Assembly (NCBI RefSeq): GCF_963675165.1
Contig: NC_087385.1
Span: 5,194,412 to 5,258,411, forward strand
Length of the DNA: 64,000 nucleotides
Direction of reading: 5' to 3'
Source: Halichondria panicea
Taxonomy: Eukaryota > Porifera > Demospongiae > Suberitida > Halichondriidae
Under the pieces are notes generated by a model, which worked only from the letters and a program-made list of their open reading frames with translations, had not been told where the DNA came from and did no database searches. A program made the translations under genes and the position numbers. This document shows, piece by piece, positions 13,857 to 27,295 of this stretch. Position 1 is the stretch's first letter. Each line of letters opens with the position of its first letter.

Positions 13857-16800
13857 ATGGCTACAACGGAATACTTTAACGCTGAGTTAACAATACCAAT
13901 CAATTCAACCAGCCCCTCAAGAAATGTCCCCAAAAGACAAAAATGGCCAGCAATCAAGAAGGTACTGAGATCTAAAGGCAGACCGACTGAAGAACCTCAC
14001 AATTCATATCACTTAGAACTGTATACGCCTGAGTTCCATTCCACCCTTACCCCTCTCTATCAATGCTTCAGTGAGGCCGAAAGTGTCATCAAGTTGTTGG
14101 AAGATTTAACGAGAAAAGACTCTGAATTAGCCACAAACCTTGAAGCTGAAAACTTGAACCGTAGCTCTCATGCTCACCGACAGACTTTGGAGGAAGACAG
14201 GGAGATTATATTCACTGCGAGTGGGTCAACCACCAATAACATACAGATAAACTCTTATATCGATTTCCTTGCGACTTTCATTGGCTTGTTTCTTCGTTCG
14301 CGATTCCTCACTGACCAAGAAGACATTCCACGTGACCATGATCGTCATAGAGTCCTATCCTCACTAGCTGATGTACAGTGCCCCGAAGACTTGAGTATCT
14401 TCAGGAGAGTGTTTGTGAACCCACATCAGGTTGGATTAAAGTTCCAAGAAGGAGAGATACAAGAACTGTACAATGGAACACCAGTCAATCACCTAGCGAA
14501 GTTTCTCGATGTTGTTGTCGTCAATTTCTTGAGTTCTGTCACAGAGAATACCAGTCCTGCTGCTGTTTGTTGGGCGATCGATTATCTCCTAAAACTTCTC
14601 AGAGAACTCTACAATTCTCTCAGTCTTCTCGGCTCCCCAGGTTGGTACGGAGCTCCACCCATTCGTAGTCGAAAGAAAACTGCTACGAACAGACCAAGTA
14701 TCAGTCGTCCTCCAATTTTTACCCCACCTCTGGTTTTTGTAGGTACACCTCCCTCGAGCCCCATTCGGACCAATCAGTCAGTCAGTTTAATGCTGGACCC
14801 TGAGACAGGACAACACAGCCCCCACCCCTCATCAAGGGGTGGAGCATCACCCATCTTCCATCGTCCACCCAGCCCCTTGTTCAACAGTACTAAAACGCTA
14901 CAAGACACTGAACAACATGCATCCCCTGCACGCTTGCAACTGGAAACATCTCCCCCAAGAAACTTTTTAGGCTCACCGAGAGTCTCTCCTGCTCATGGTG
15001 CAGAGCTGCACACTCATCTTGGACGCTCTTTTCATTCCGCCAGTCCACCCGGCCTTGGTAGTATTCGAGAAGACCTTGTACAGGAAGATAGTGATCCACC
15101 TCGATCACCAAGTCCTGCCGAAGAAGAAGTGAGATCTAAAATAAAGTCTCTAGCGGACATTCCGCAAGTTGACAAGGAGCAGGAATTGAGAACTGGAGTA
15201 ACCAGTGAAGGAAGAGTAAGTTTGATTGCCATTCTCACAGCCATCTCCAATCTCCCTCAATCGGAGGTACTCTGGAACAACAAAACACTAGGGGAGAAGT
15301 GCTTCTCTCTCATTCAGATGTGCCTGGATCTTGGTCTCCCTCCTAAACATCACGAGGCTGCTCAGGCAAAACCTATGGCAACGGCTCAGACTAGAAGAGA
15401 AAAGTTTCGAAGTCAAGACAATCTTGCCTTTGCACTGCATGGTACGGAGAAACCCAATGTCGTTCATGCCAAGTTTGTAGTGGAGGCTTCAGTGAATGCT
15501 TTGATACAGTGTGCCACTAGTTTGATAGTAGGCTGTGCCAATGAAGGGTTGTACTGCTCTCTAAAGTATCTTCGCCTACCATACCAAAACCTCTCTTCCC
15601 ACAATCGACTCATTCGTCTACTACAAAGAATCGATGATCACTCTCCGGCAACTTTCCGAAAAGCCCTAGCAACGTTCTCCCAACCCTCCAATTCAACTGC
15701 TCGCAAACTGTTCCACTTCCTCCACGTTATTCTGCAGTACTGTTCGGGTAGCTCTGAGATGGTGGGTAGTAACAGTCTCATGGTGGACGTTGTGGTGGGT
15801 GTACTGAGGTCAGCAGTGGATAGGCTCGTGGAGTTGGACATCACTGAACCCTCTATCCAAAATGTGAGTGAATCACTGTTGATGTGTGTGTGTGTCAATC
15901 TTGTGTGCATATACATTCCAAATTCTTTATGTGTTTTGGTAACAGTACCCACGCTTTTGATTTGATTTGTAGTGTCCAGGGAATTGTTTAAATTATCGTG
16001 CCCAATACAAGAATGCAACATGAGATTACTGTACTGAGTTGTACATATCCCCATAACTACTATCACCCCCCCCCACCCCCTGCAGAGTGTGGTCAGTGAG
16101 GCATGCAGTTTCTTCCAGTACGCCCACTCCATCCTCAACGAATATTCTCTCTCTCACATCAGTGACACTAAACACCTTGAGATGTACCTTCATCGTATTG
16201 CTCTCTCCGTTATCCTCCCTCCACCCCCATCACGACCTGATGATCATGTGATCCCTGACAACCTCCAGGGAGCAGCCACACCCCTCTTAGCAATGCGAGA
16301 GAGGAGAGAAGGTCGCACAAGACAGCCGAATGTGAACTCACCTATTGAGCCCAATAAGACAGAGAAGAGCTTCACCATGCCTGCCAAGAAAGGAAGCTTT
16401 ATTCAGCCAGCTTTACAACGTACAAAGAAGAACCTTGGTGAAAGGACTCGCAGTGGATCACTCAATATGCCTTCAGGAGGGGGAGCTGCAACGCCTAAAA
16501 CAAAGTTCAAGAAGCAACGAAGCTTGCACTCAGATCTTGGACGGACCCCTTCCTCTTCTCATAGCGAGGCTAGTGTGGACTCCAGACTAAGTGGCACAAG
16601 TGAAAAGCTGGGCACTGACGAGAAGGAGATTGGCTCTGATTGGAGGGGACTACAACTGGACGTACTGAGAGGACGTATTCAGAGGCTGGTAGTTCTACTC
16701 AACACATCTGTACCGGGGACTGTCCCTGATCCCGACATGCTGGCATCACTCATTGATCTGGTATGTTAATTCTATGATAATTGCTAGGCAAAATTACACG

Positions 16801-19800
16801 CATAGCTTATAAAGCATATTTCAGTTTTGTTACTGCTAAATTACAACCCATACTTACTTCCTTAGGAAGCACCAAGTTTTATGTGGGGTCTTTTTTCGGT
16901 AGCTAATTTTTGCGCTTCTGTACAGTATGTGCAATTATTGTCTAGTATTATGTCTATCATGTGAGATTGTTTGTTAATTTGTGGGTTTCAGTCAGTGACT
17001 GAAGTCAAGCTTTATAGATATCCTGTATTTGGCCTGATATGCACTGATTTTACTGTCATGATAATTATTATACTAACGTACAAAAGTAATCTAATGTCTT
17101 CTCTTCCTGAAATCCCACTTACGTACATTGTAGTACTACTCACAAAGAAAGAGAGGGGTGTAAACAATTACATACTCTCTCGGTCATTCTTTTGTTGTTC
17201 TTGGCCAATCCTAACATTTTTGTCGTCTAGTGTTAAGTGTGTTGCACATTAGCATTTCTCTTACATAACTGACCCTCTTCCCTCCATAGTGTGATGGCAA
17301 GACGGTGGTTTCCAGGGCAATGGTTCTGCTAGAGTGTGCCATGTTTGTGAGCAAGCTGCGTACTCAAGATCTGCCTACCGTGTGGGTCATACACAACAAG
17401 GAACACAACTCCCACCTAATGCATTCTGTCAGCAACAACTTGAAGAAATGGGCGGAGGCAATAAGTGATAAACTGCGAGTCATTGAGCTACGAGAGAGGG
17501 AGATCATTAACAGAATGAGATTTGCTGATAAGTCATCAAACGTTGAACCCGTTTTCGAGGAAGAGCCTGTATTCCCAAGCGACCAATCGGATCAATCAGA
17601 GGACAACTCTGTAGCCGTGTGTTATGCTGTCAAAATGGCTGCTTGTCAGCTGTTGCTCGAGATCACACGATTTTTGCGAGACCCACCAGAACAGTTTTGT
17701 GGTTGGTCAGTCAACCGGAGGATATCTACGAGATTAAACTCTGTGGTAAACGATGAAATGGAGCGAAAACAGTCAGTCTCGAGTGTTCAATCATCCGACA
17801 ACGAATCAATACCCGGAGGTGGATTCATGTCTCTGCCCTCAAGTGGTTTTCATCAGACACATTCTCCAAGCCATACCAGAGGACGTTTTGGCAGTAACCT
17901 CTCCGTAGAAGATGCGGAAACTTTGCCCCGACAGAACTCTATCGAGGAGAATAGTGGATCGACCAGTCCAATAAAGAAACGTGTTTCTGTCTACCTCCGA
18001 GTGAACAGTACTGGCGGTACCATCTCCAGAAGCAGCTCTCTGAAGAGACCGTCTAAAGTGATTCGAGTGATAGACGCACCGGGACAAGTTAGAACAAATA
18101 CTTCGTCAGCCATTCATTCTCGCCGAGAGGCCTTGACTGCATCTACTGTGAACGCTCTCCACCAATCGCTGTACACCGGTAACGCTCGGAGTGGTCGAAG
18201 GCCGTCTGTGGCTGGTATAATGGGTTCCATAACTGTGGCATCGCATCACCCCCTTCCAGCCAAGTATCGCAGACAATCTGTTGGAGCTACTCTCTTTAAG
18301 CAAGCCTCTCTGGGAGAAGCAGACCGAGTGACTCCCTCTGAAGTTCCTGTGTCCTCTAAGACCTCTACAACTGGTCATACACTTTCTACTCTTAGAAACA
18401 GAGCAAGAAAAGCAATGCAAACTCTCAGAAGACGGCCCACCAAATCGCGACTAAGCTCCGAGTCTGGCCTCTCCCCCAACAGCAGCCCTAATGCCCATGG
18501 AAGAAAACAATTCTACCAGAGGAGCACCAGCCATGTAGGAGGTAGCTTTTCACATCCAGGGGCGGCTGAAGAACGTTCACTTCAGTGCTCATGGCTGAGG
18601 ATCATTGAACATTTGATTGTGGTAGAACATGCAAACAGTTGCAAAGTTAAACTACGACATAATATGGCATGCAGACAGTTAATATCAGCACTCAAAATGG
18701 TCTACTCTGCCAAGTACGAGGAGAAAAAGCCAGCTGCTGACACCAATGTCAAAGGCCCCACCATGTCTAGGAGTCTAAGTCTGATGTTTACTCATAGAAT
18801 ATCTCAGCGATTTTCAGAAGCTGGTGAGGGAAGCACTACTAGCTCACTATACGGTGGCAGTTTGACGTCAGAGAACCTGAGAAGAAGATCACAGAAACCA
18901 GGTGTTGGCACTCCCAAACGAGTCGTTTCCATGCCAGCTGCTCTCTCAAATCAAACCACGGGTTCTTTTTCTAGCATCAATTTCTCACGATTAAATTCTC
19001 TCCAGTTTTCGAGTACACTAATGGCGCTTGGAGATGGGGATGAGAGCATCGCGTTGTTCCTGGAGGCCGAGTCAACCTACCCCCGTGCATATCTCAATGC
19101 CGAGCTGGACGAGCAAAGAAGAGAGTACTTATCATCAGAGCTGCTGGGGATGATGCACGTTCCATTCTCCATTTTAGTACATGCTGCCCCTGCCCTCCAC
19201 GTCTCCACACTGTCGCGCTTGAAGCCCCTCGCCTGGGACGCCTTGTTGGACCATGACAAGGAGCTATCACGGGCAGCAGGTGATTTGTGTGTGTGTGACT
19301 GTGTGTTATTTTGTGTCTAATTGCTACTACAGTTGTATGTAGAAAGAAAGGTTCAAAGCATTGCATTCTGATAGTTTCTGTATACAAACAGAGACCTGGT
19401 TTCTTGTACTTGTGGTTTGTGAGGACTCTTTAACTTCTCCCCCCCTCCCTCCCCCCACGACACAGGTGCCTTTTTCCTGTTGGCATGTCTCAAAGAGACC
19501 AGTTCTGGAGTGAAAGCTTTTGTAGAGGAGCACGTACTCAAGGGGGGTCCTCAAGAACAGCGGGGGGCCATACTGAGATTCAAGACTCTGTGGGAGACTC
19601 GCTATCATGTCTGGCCCAGGATGGAGGAGAGGGCTCAGAAGAAATTGTGTGTCAATGACAATAAGAAAGTGGGTACACGTGTGTAATACAAATATGTTTT
19701 TGTGTTTTTTGTTTGAAGCTTAAACTGGATTGCTTAAACTGGATCTACATGTACGTAGTGCTATTGTGATCATATAAGTATGACTATAGGATATGTCTCG

Positions 19801-22555
19801 ATTCCTGTAGGTTGATGAGGAGCACAAGACGATAGGCTACTCTCTCCCAGCAACACTCTTAGGACAGGTGACTGACACTGTTCCCCTTGCCCCCTGGGAA
19901 TTCTCTGCCGTGTGTACCAACAAGACGTGTGCTGATAACCCCAACCTCTGCTACCGCTCCACTCAGCACATCACTGTTATTCATAGCGACGAGATCACGG
20001 CAGCTGTCAAGGACTACAGTGTGTCTGGGGTGTCTCTATTGCAGGAGGCCAGCTCCAAGCCAGCTAACGTCTTTTTGGGCATAGAAGCCGATGATGACGT
20101 TGGTGAGTCAAACCCAACTGCTTAGACTCTGGTTAAAATTATGTGCACGGTTAATTTTTGCATTCCACCTTTTAAAACCATTAACCTTTTTCACTTGACT
20201 TGCAATGCAAACCTAATTAGAGAAACCGTAAGCCAACCACTACAGTGTACACAGTGGGACCACAACATAAGCTCTGTACACTTGAGGTCAATTAGTGTAG
20301 AAGTTCAGCTTTTTGCTTCAACACTACTACAGAGGATTTCAGGTTGGTGGGCAGAACTTAAAAGTTGAAGTGCACTCAACCATGACCACACCAAACTGTA
20401 TGTTTCTTCCTATACCGTATAGCGGGTAAGTTTCGTGGAATAAAAATTCGTTCAACTCGAAAAACGGTGGTTTTCGTGAGTAAAAATTTCGTTTAGTCTC
20501 GTGGCTGCACGGCATTCCTACGTTCCGATAAGCCACGCCTACATTAAAATTTCGTGGAGGTCAGCCTGCCCACGAAAATAACGAATATTTTACCCCACGA
20601 AAATTACCCGCTATACGGTACTAATGCAATTAGTGGTCATGGTTGACTGCACTTCAACTTTTAACTTCTGCCAACCAACCTGAAATCCTCTGTAGTACTG
20701 TATCTTAGAGCATTATTTATAATACCGTACATTGTATGGCCATGATAATTGTTACGTTGTTAACTGCAGGTAATATTGAAAAATGGGAGGCCGTCAAGAC
20801 AACCCTGTTTCCACACTCACTGCTACCGCTCATACGCTTCCTCATCACATTGCTCACCTCCACACCCTCACAACCTACCACCCCCTCACAAGATGCACAG
20901 CTGGACATGAGTGAGCTGGCTCGGGGAGTCGTGTGGCAGTGCATGCTGGAGGACGAGTACCTGTTCTTACAACCTCTCTTGGACCAGTTCAACAAACTGT
21001 ACATCTTAATCAAGGAGGAGTCCAGTAGGAGCGCCACTGACATTGAGAATATTCTGGTGAGTTCACTATAATAGAATTTATGTGCTTTGGAAGGTTATAG
21101 GGTTTGATTGGGCCCACTAGATGCTGCCTTGTTGTATTTTGTGTTGCCCAATAAGTCTTATTGGTTAATTGGAAGCTTACATTCTACAGCTGGTGTTTAT
21201 TCCTCAAGCAAAACATTGTTCCCATAACTATCATGTACATGTATGCCTTCAAGTGTGTTCACCACAAATGTTGCTGGTAAAACCGAAGGCATGGTAAATC
21301 TTTATCCGATAATATTTTGAGGTAATCATGTCATGTGATGGAGCTCTATAATGTTTGGACCTTCGAAATTCAAGTTAGGGTTATAATGATTATAATTATG
21401 ATGTTTACTTGCTGTCTCCCTTGTAGGCTGATATTCTGGAGCCATTTCACGTTCTCTTGCAAAGCTTTAACACGCTCCCGTCGAGAGCAGCTCACTTCCT
21501 GTTCAACAACTTTATGGGTATGGTCATGAAGCATACGGACCAGCCCATGGTCCACTCCCCCAGGATCATCCAGAGCATGCTCACACTGGCAGAAATGGTA
21601 ATCAAGGTTAAGTAGTATAATTATGGCACTTACATTAATTAAATTATGAATGTAAAAGTTTAAAAAAAATTTTTTTTAGTTACATGTACGTGTATATTTA
21701 GTTTTGACCTCCCTCCTCCCTCTGCCCCTGCTTACGGTAGGTGGTCCCCAGTGTTCAAGGCCTGGACTCCAAGGTCCTCAAGAACAGCCTTAAGAAGGAG
21801 AACTGCTATACTACTGTCATGACAACGGCTCGTATCCGTGGCGTTGAGAAGGTGTGTGTGACGGACCTCACTGATGCAGGGCCAGTGTTCTATAGAGTGA
21901 CGGATGGGATGACGTTTGCTAACCTGATTGCAGAGGTTTGTAAGAGAGATCGTGTCTCTTTGGAGCTGCTCAACAACTGGTACCTCGTTGATGCCGGGAG
22001 GGGTGAGTGTTGTATACGCTTATTTCTACTCCATCGGTATACTTGCATCGTGCAAATGATGTAGCATGCATGTGTGACAGTGTCTAACAAGCGAATTGTA
22101 ACTACATGTATTGAACCACTCAAGCATGTACATGTACTTTTATTGGAGTCTTTAATGGAACTACCTCCCCCCTCTCTCAGATGTTCCTGTCCTGAGCAGT
22201 CTGTATATCAAGGACTTGTACAGTGCTCCCCTTGACGGCCAATGCCCCACCTTCCTCCTTAAGGCAGCTTCGCGGTCGGACAAACTCTGGGCACGACAGA
22301 TGGATCAGCTGTTTGTGCACAAGATGAGTGAGCTCCTGAGGGTGCAGTTCGCGACACAGCTGCTACATACCGGGCCGGATGTGGAGAAGGGTGTGGCTTA
22401 CTCAGAGGTGCGGGTTTATTATACATACAGTGTACATGCATGTACTTAACAAACAGGCATTGATCAAGCATACTGCATTTAGGTTAACCTGCATTTACAT
22501 AAATCATATAGCTTTGTGTCAAGGCTATCATTAAACTGTTGAGTATGTGCACACC

Positions 22556-22593
<38 letters not shown>

Positions 22594-25500
22594 GTATGCC
22601 CAGCCAAACCATCAGTTCATCCACAAGGAGCTGGTTGAGCTCAACTCTTTCCCTCGTAAAGTTCTCACGAGTGTTCTACAGGAAGCTGGCCGGGGGGCCT
22701 TGGGCCACTACCCTCTGAACGCATCAGACATCATGCTCAAAGGAACATGGGTCAAGTTCGTATTAGAGCTCTTCAAATCAGTCAAGCCAGACTTCAATTG
22801 GTCTAACAATATAGTGCTGTTCCTGAACGTGATCAACGGAGCTATGTTATTGCACGGAGAGAACCACACCATTCTCAGACTCTGTCTAGTCTCTTTACTA
22901 ACTGCAGCTGCCAAATTTAACTCTGTGTTCAAACGAGATGGCTACCAGATGATAGTGCCCGTGTTGATCCAGGTCTACGCCCTTCATATGCAGAACACGA
23001 TGATTACTGATGCTCTCAAGTTTGCCTGGTTCTACTTTTACCTGCTGGACGGGAACACTTTCATCTCTCAAGTTGCTGCTTCATCGTCGACTCTGTTCTC
23101 TGACACTGTGGCTTCTCTCTCCAGCAAGGTACATAGAACCATTCATTTATCTTATTTTGCATAATAATTTTTAACATTTGTACTGCCAATACCATTCACT
23201 ATATAAACCTGCATTATTGTATGATCCATGTTTCTGTGTTCAATTTTTATATGCCTTAATTGACAAGATGTAGCCACAAGTCTTAATGTGACCCCCTTCC
23301 CTCCCACAGATAAGCTCCAGTCATGTGCCCCTCCCTCCTGTCCCACCCCAGATGGAGGCTGAGCAGCTCCACAGACTGCAAGTGAGGGCAGTCTCTGAGT
23401 TGTTCACCTCCCTGGAGGCAGCCAAGCGTCATGACAACCTCAACATACTTGTGAGTGTGTGTGTGTAGGGGGGGGGGGGGGGGGGGTGGATGTAATACAT
23501 GCACTCTTGACTGAATGGTAGTAAACACATTAATATAGTAATTGACGACGCCTAAGACCAATTTACCCCCCCCCCATCACACACACACACAGCCTCTCTG
23601 TCAACAATGTCTGGATGAGGTAAACTACTACCGTCTGATATCTGATTCTGGACAGCGTCTCTCAATAGAGAATTCAGCTGCCCTCCTCATCACACTATGT
23701 ACATGGAACCCTGAGGCACTGCGAGGGATGCAAGTCCTCGTGAGCATGGACCATCTGAGTCTCCAGTTCCTCAAACTTATCCCGAGTAGAAACTCCCTCT
23801 CACTCATCAAATCACTTGAGTACCTCATCAGAGGCTGCGAGGCTCTTGCCAGGTTAGCACCCTTCCAACATAATTTTCGTAAGGCCTTAATTGGTTTCAT
23901 GATCCACTGCGATTCTGAACCTCGGTGAAATTATATTATAATGCCTTAGTTATATGGAATAGTCAACATTTATAAACTTGTGTGATATGTGATATTATAC
24001 ACACAACAACTGAACAATTTCTTCACTACAGACACCATCAGTTTCGAAAGGACAATACCTCAACTCATAAAGGGTTAGGTAAGGGGGTAATGGCCACTGA
24101 CCCCCTGACACCCGGCTACCCGCCTAGCAAAACCTTCAGCCTGGACATTGATGACAATGAGCCTGATCCTAAAGCGAAGGAGTCGGCAGCAAGGAAGGTG
24201 TCTGTTGTCATCAAGAAAAAGTTCCGCTTGCTTCTCAACCCCAATCAGAAAGGACCTGGCCTACAAGGTGCTTACTCTAGCTAGAGTGTGTAATGTCTGT
24301 GCATGCATGTGTGCTAAAACTAGTGGTTCAGAATGTGTTTTGTAATACTTAACAGGGTGTCGTCATACAGGATTTTGAAGTAGAGGGGGGAAAAGAAAAG
24401 TAACCAGAACATTTTGCTAAAAAAAATGTTAATTTCAATACCCTGTTACTGTAGTATGTAAAATTGCCAGCTATGGACACACTCAGTCATACAACTAGTA
24501 CATGAACGCACATTTTAGGGGGGGGATATCCCCCTTTCCCCCCTGTATGACACCCTGCTTAATCTTGATGACTGAGTTCCGTTATGTGCTCTGAAATTTA
24601 ACACAGCACTAGTAAATGTGATGTGGTACATACTCTTGTTTTGTTACTTGGTTTGTATGCTGAGTAACTAATGTGTGCATGTGCTGAATTGTCCCCTTGC
24701 AGGCAACTCCTCTGAGGTGAGTGTGAGTGAGAAGGTAACACAAGGGAAGAATCCATGGTCTGGGGTTGGTATCGACCACGGAATCATCACCTCTCAATTC
24801 AAGTATGTTTTTCAGCTTGCTGTACGAATATCGTAAATGTGTATGTTGGTATACAATTGACAATTTCTATTCTAATGCCCCTCCCCCCTATAGATTGCGA
24901 AGGCTTCAACACGAAAGCCAGCAAATCCTGCAGCTGTCTCGCGACTCCCTCCTCTCCATAGCAACCCAGTTTGTGGCTCACTTTGCCCATATTCGGATCA
25001 GTGAGTCTAGTAGGAGGGGACTTGGTGGGAGGAGGGCCTCCTATGTCCCTGAACTATCCCCACACACTGATCGAATAAAGATCCCCTTTGAACCGAACTC
25101 AGTAGCGGTAAGTATCTCTAACTGAAAGTGAATCAATTGTCTCTTATGCAAAAAGGATATGTCTAAAAAAGATTACGCTGCAATGTCTCCTTTTTTGTAG
25201 GTCCTCACATTTGTGGCCATTCAGTTACTGAAGCAGGGCTACACTAATGATCGTTATGAGGTGGTGCTCCAGGGGCGTGGTCTCACAGGGTTTATGACTT
25301 GTATCATCCCAAACATTGAGTGGAGTGAACCTTACTTCTCGTCTTTCCAAAACCTCCTCAATCGACTTCTCAAGTTTTTCAAGTACCTGCAGAAAGAATC
25401 AAGTGTAAGTGCACATAATTATATCATACAACAATCTTACTAGTGTATCGTATAGTTTTCCAGTTATCGTACAGTTTTTGTATATAGATATAGATTTAGT

Positions 25501-27236
25501 TCTCAAATTGTTTCAATTACAGAAAGCAATGATGGTCTGGGATAGTCTAACTGGCTTCATCACAGGTTTGTCACATGCAATGTAGGTAAATATCATACGT
25601 CACATCTACTAATGTTATGCAGGCCTCACACACACCATACACAACTCCCCCCTTTTGGTCCAAGGACAGGAGCAACATGTGCAGAAACTAAAGGTACTCA
25701 TCTTCCCTCCCTCAAAAAACGTTCCTTTGGGCCTTAGTTATACCCTTCTAGACGATAATGAGGTCAGTAATCATGTTTGATCTGCCTTCCCACACAGCTG
25801 CTGTTAGAGACTATAGTGACACTGCAACACTCTGGGGGGAATCCTCAGAATCAGTCGGCCTCTGCCCTCAAGCGCTCTCGTAGCATCCAGCGGATCCAGA
25901 CGCCTCTCCTTCAGTGTGCATCAGTCTCTTTCTCTGAGGCGGTGGTGGGTCTGGCAGTTGAGCTCATTGTTCTCACTCACGCCATTCCACAGACTAGACT
26001 AAGGTGTGTGTGTAGTGGGCTCAGTGTAAGGTGTTTCCTTGCAGAGTCATACTTGTGTATATAATGTGCAGTGTTTGTGTCTCGTAAAATTACTAAAAAT
26101 GTCATTTTCTTTAGAAATGTACGTAGCTGCCATGGTTGGTAATGTGTATGTACATGTACATGTAATGCCGTTGTCCCCCCCAAAGGTTTCATCTCTCCGA
26201 CCTTCTCTACCACAAGATCATCAAGGAGCACGAAGACCTTCTACTGTCGAAGATAGTCCTGCCCGTCTGTGTTCAACTTGGCCTCAGAAGTGAGTGTGAT
26301 CATTGTACCCTCGTTGAAGAATACCACGCATTTTATTTAAAAATGCTCATTAGCTGAGTTTGGCTGCCCCCATAACTCATACATTCATACTGTGTTTTGC
26401 AAGTTGCTTGTCATTGTGCACAGTAAACCACTAAATGGGCGTTGTCTATAGTACTACTGAGTCTGTAGTAAAGTGAATGTGTCTATTCAGCAAAAAAAAA
26501 TTAATTTGCTAACTTAGCTAGCTAAGCTGTTAGTGTATATGCACATGCAGTACTCTGTTGACTTGCTATACCTCTGTTGATTTGAGCCAGTATGGCAGTT
26601 GTTATAGTTATAGAAGTGCACTAAAAGAGCAGGTAGAAATTAGAGGACATAGAGAAAGTTATGAGTCAGCACATTCCTGATTACATCTAGTAACCACAGT
26701 AGTACTATAGACACCGCCCATTTACTGTGCACAATGAAAGCACCGCGGGTGCTGATGCCTCGGTGGAGGTGCCAAAGCTACATAACATAAAACTACTAAT
26801 AGCTAGCTTTTATACACACATTGATTATAATTATCATGATGAACATCTTTAATTTTGCTGCATGCAATCAACCGAATAGTGGGTAATGATCGACCATGAT
26901 TGTTGTTAAAAACGATCGATGCCAAAAGTTCAAGTCTAAAATTAATGGCTGCAAGTCAGCAGAGCCTTGCAGCTCTCTTCTCACTCTTGCAGCTACCAAT
27001 AGCTAGCGTTCTAGTGCAGAGCTAACTACTAAGTAGAGTAGTAACACTCGGTGAACAAGTTTTGCTACGGACTCTTCTGAAAAGGCTGCAATGGCATTCC
27101 AAGTAAGCAAAACTAGGCATAACTCGAGAACGAAGCATTATTTTGCAAATCCACAAATTAAAATCCAAGTAAACATGACTAGAAGCCTATAGAAACTCTT
27201 ACTTGCACTTGATTCATCCTTGAGCAGCTGTAGCGG

Positions 27237-27295
<59 letters not shown>

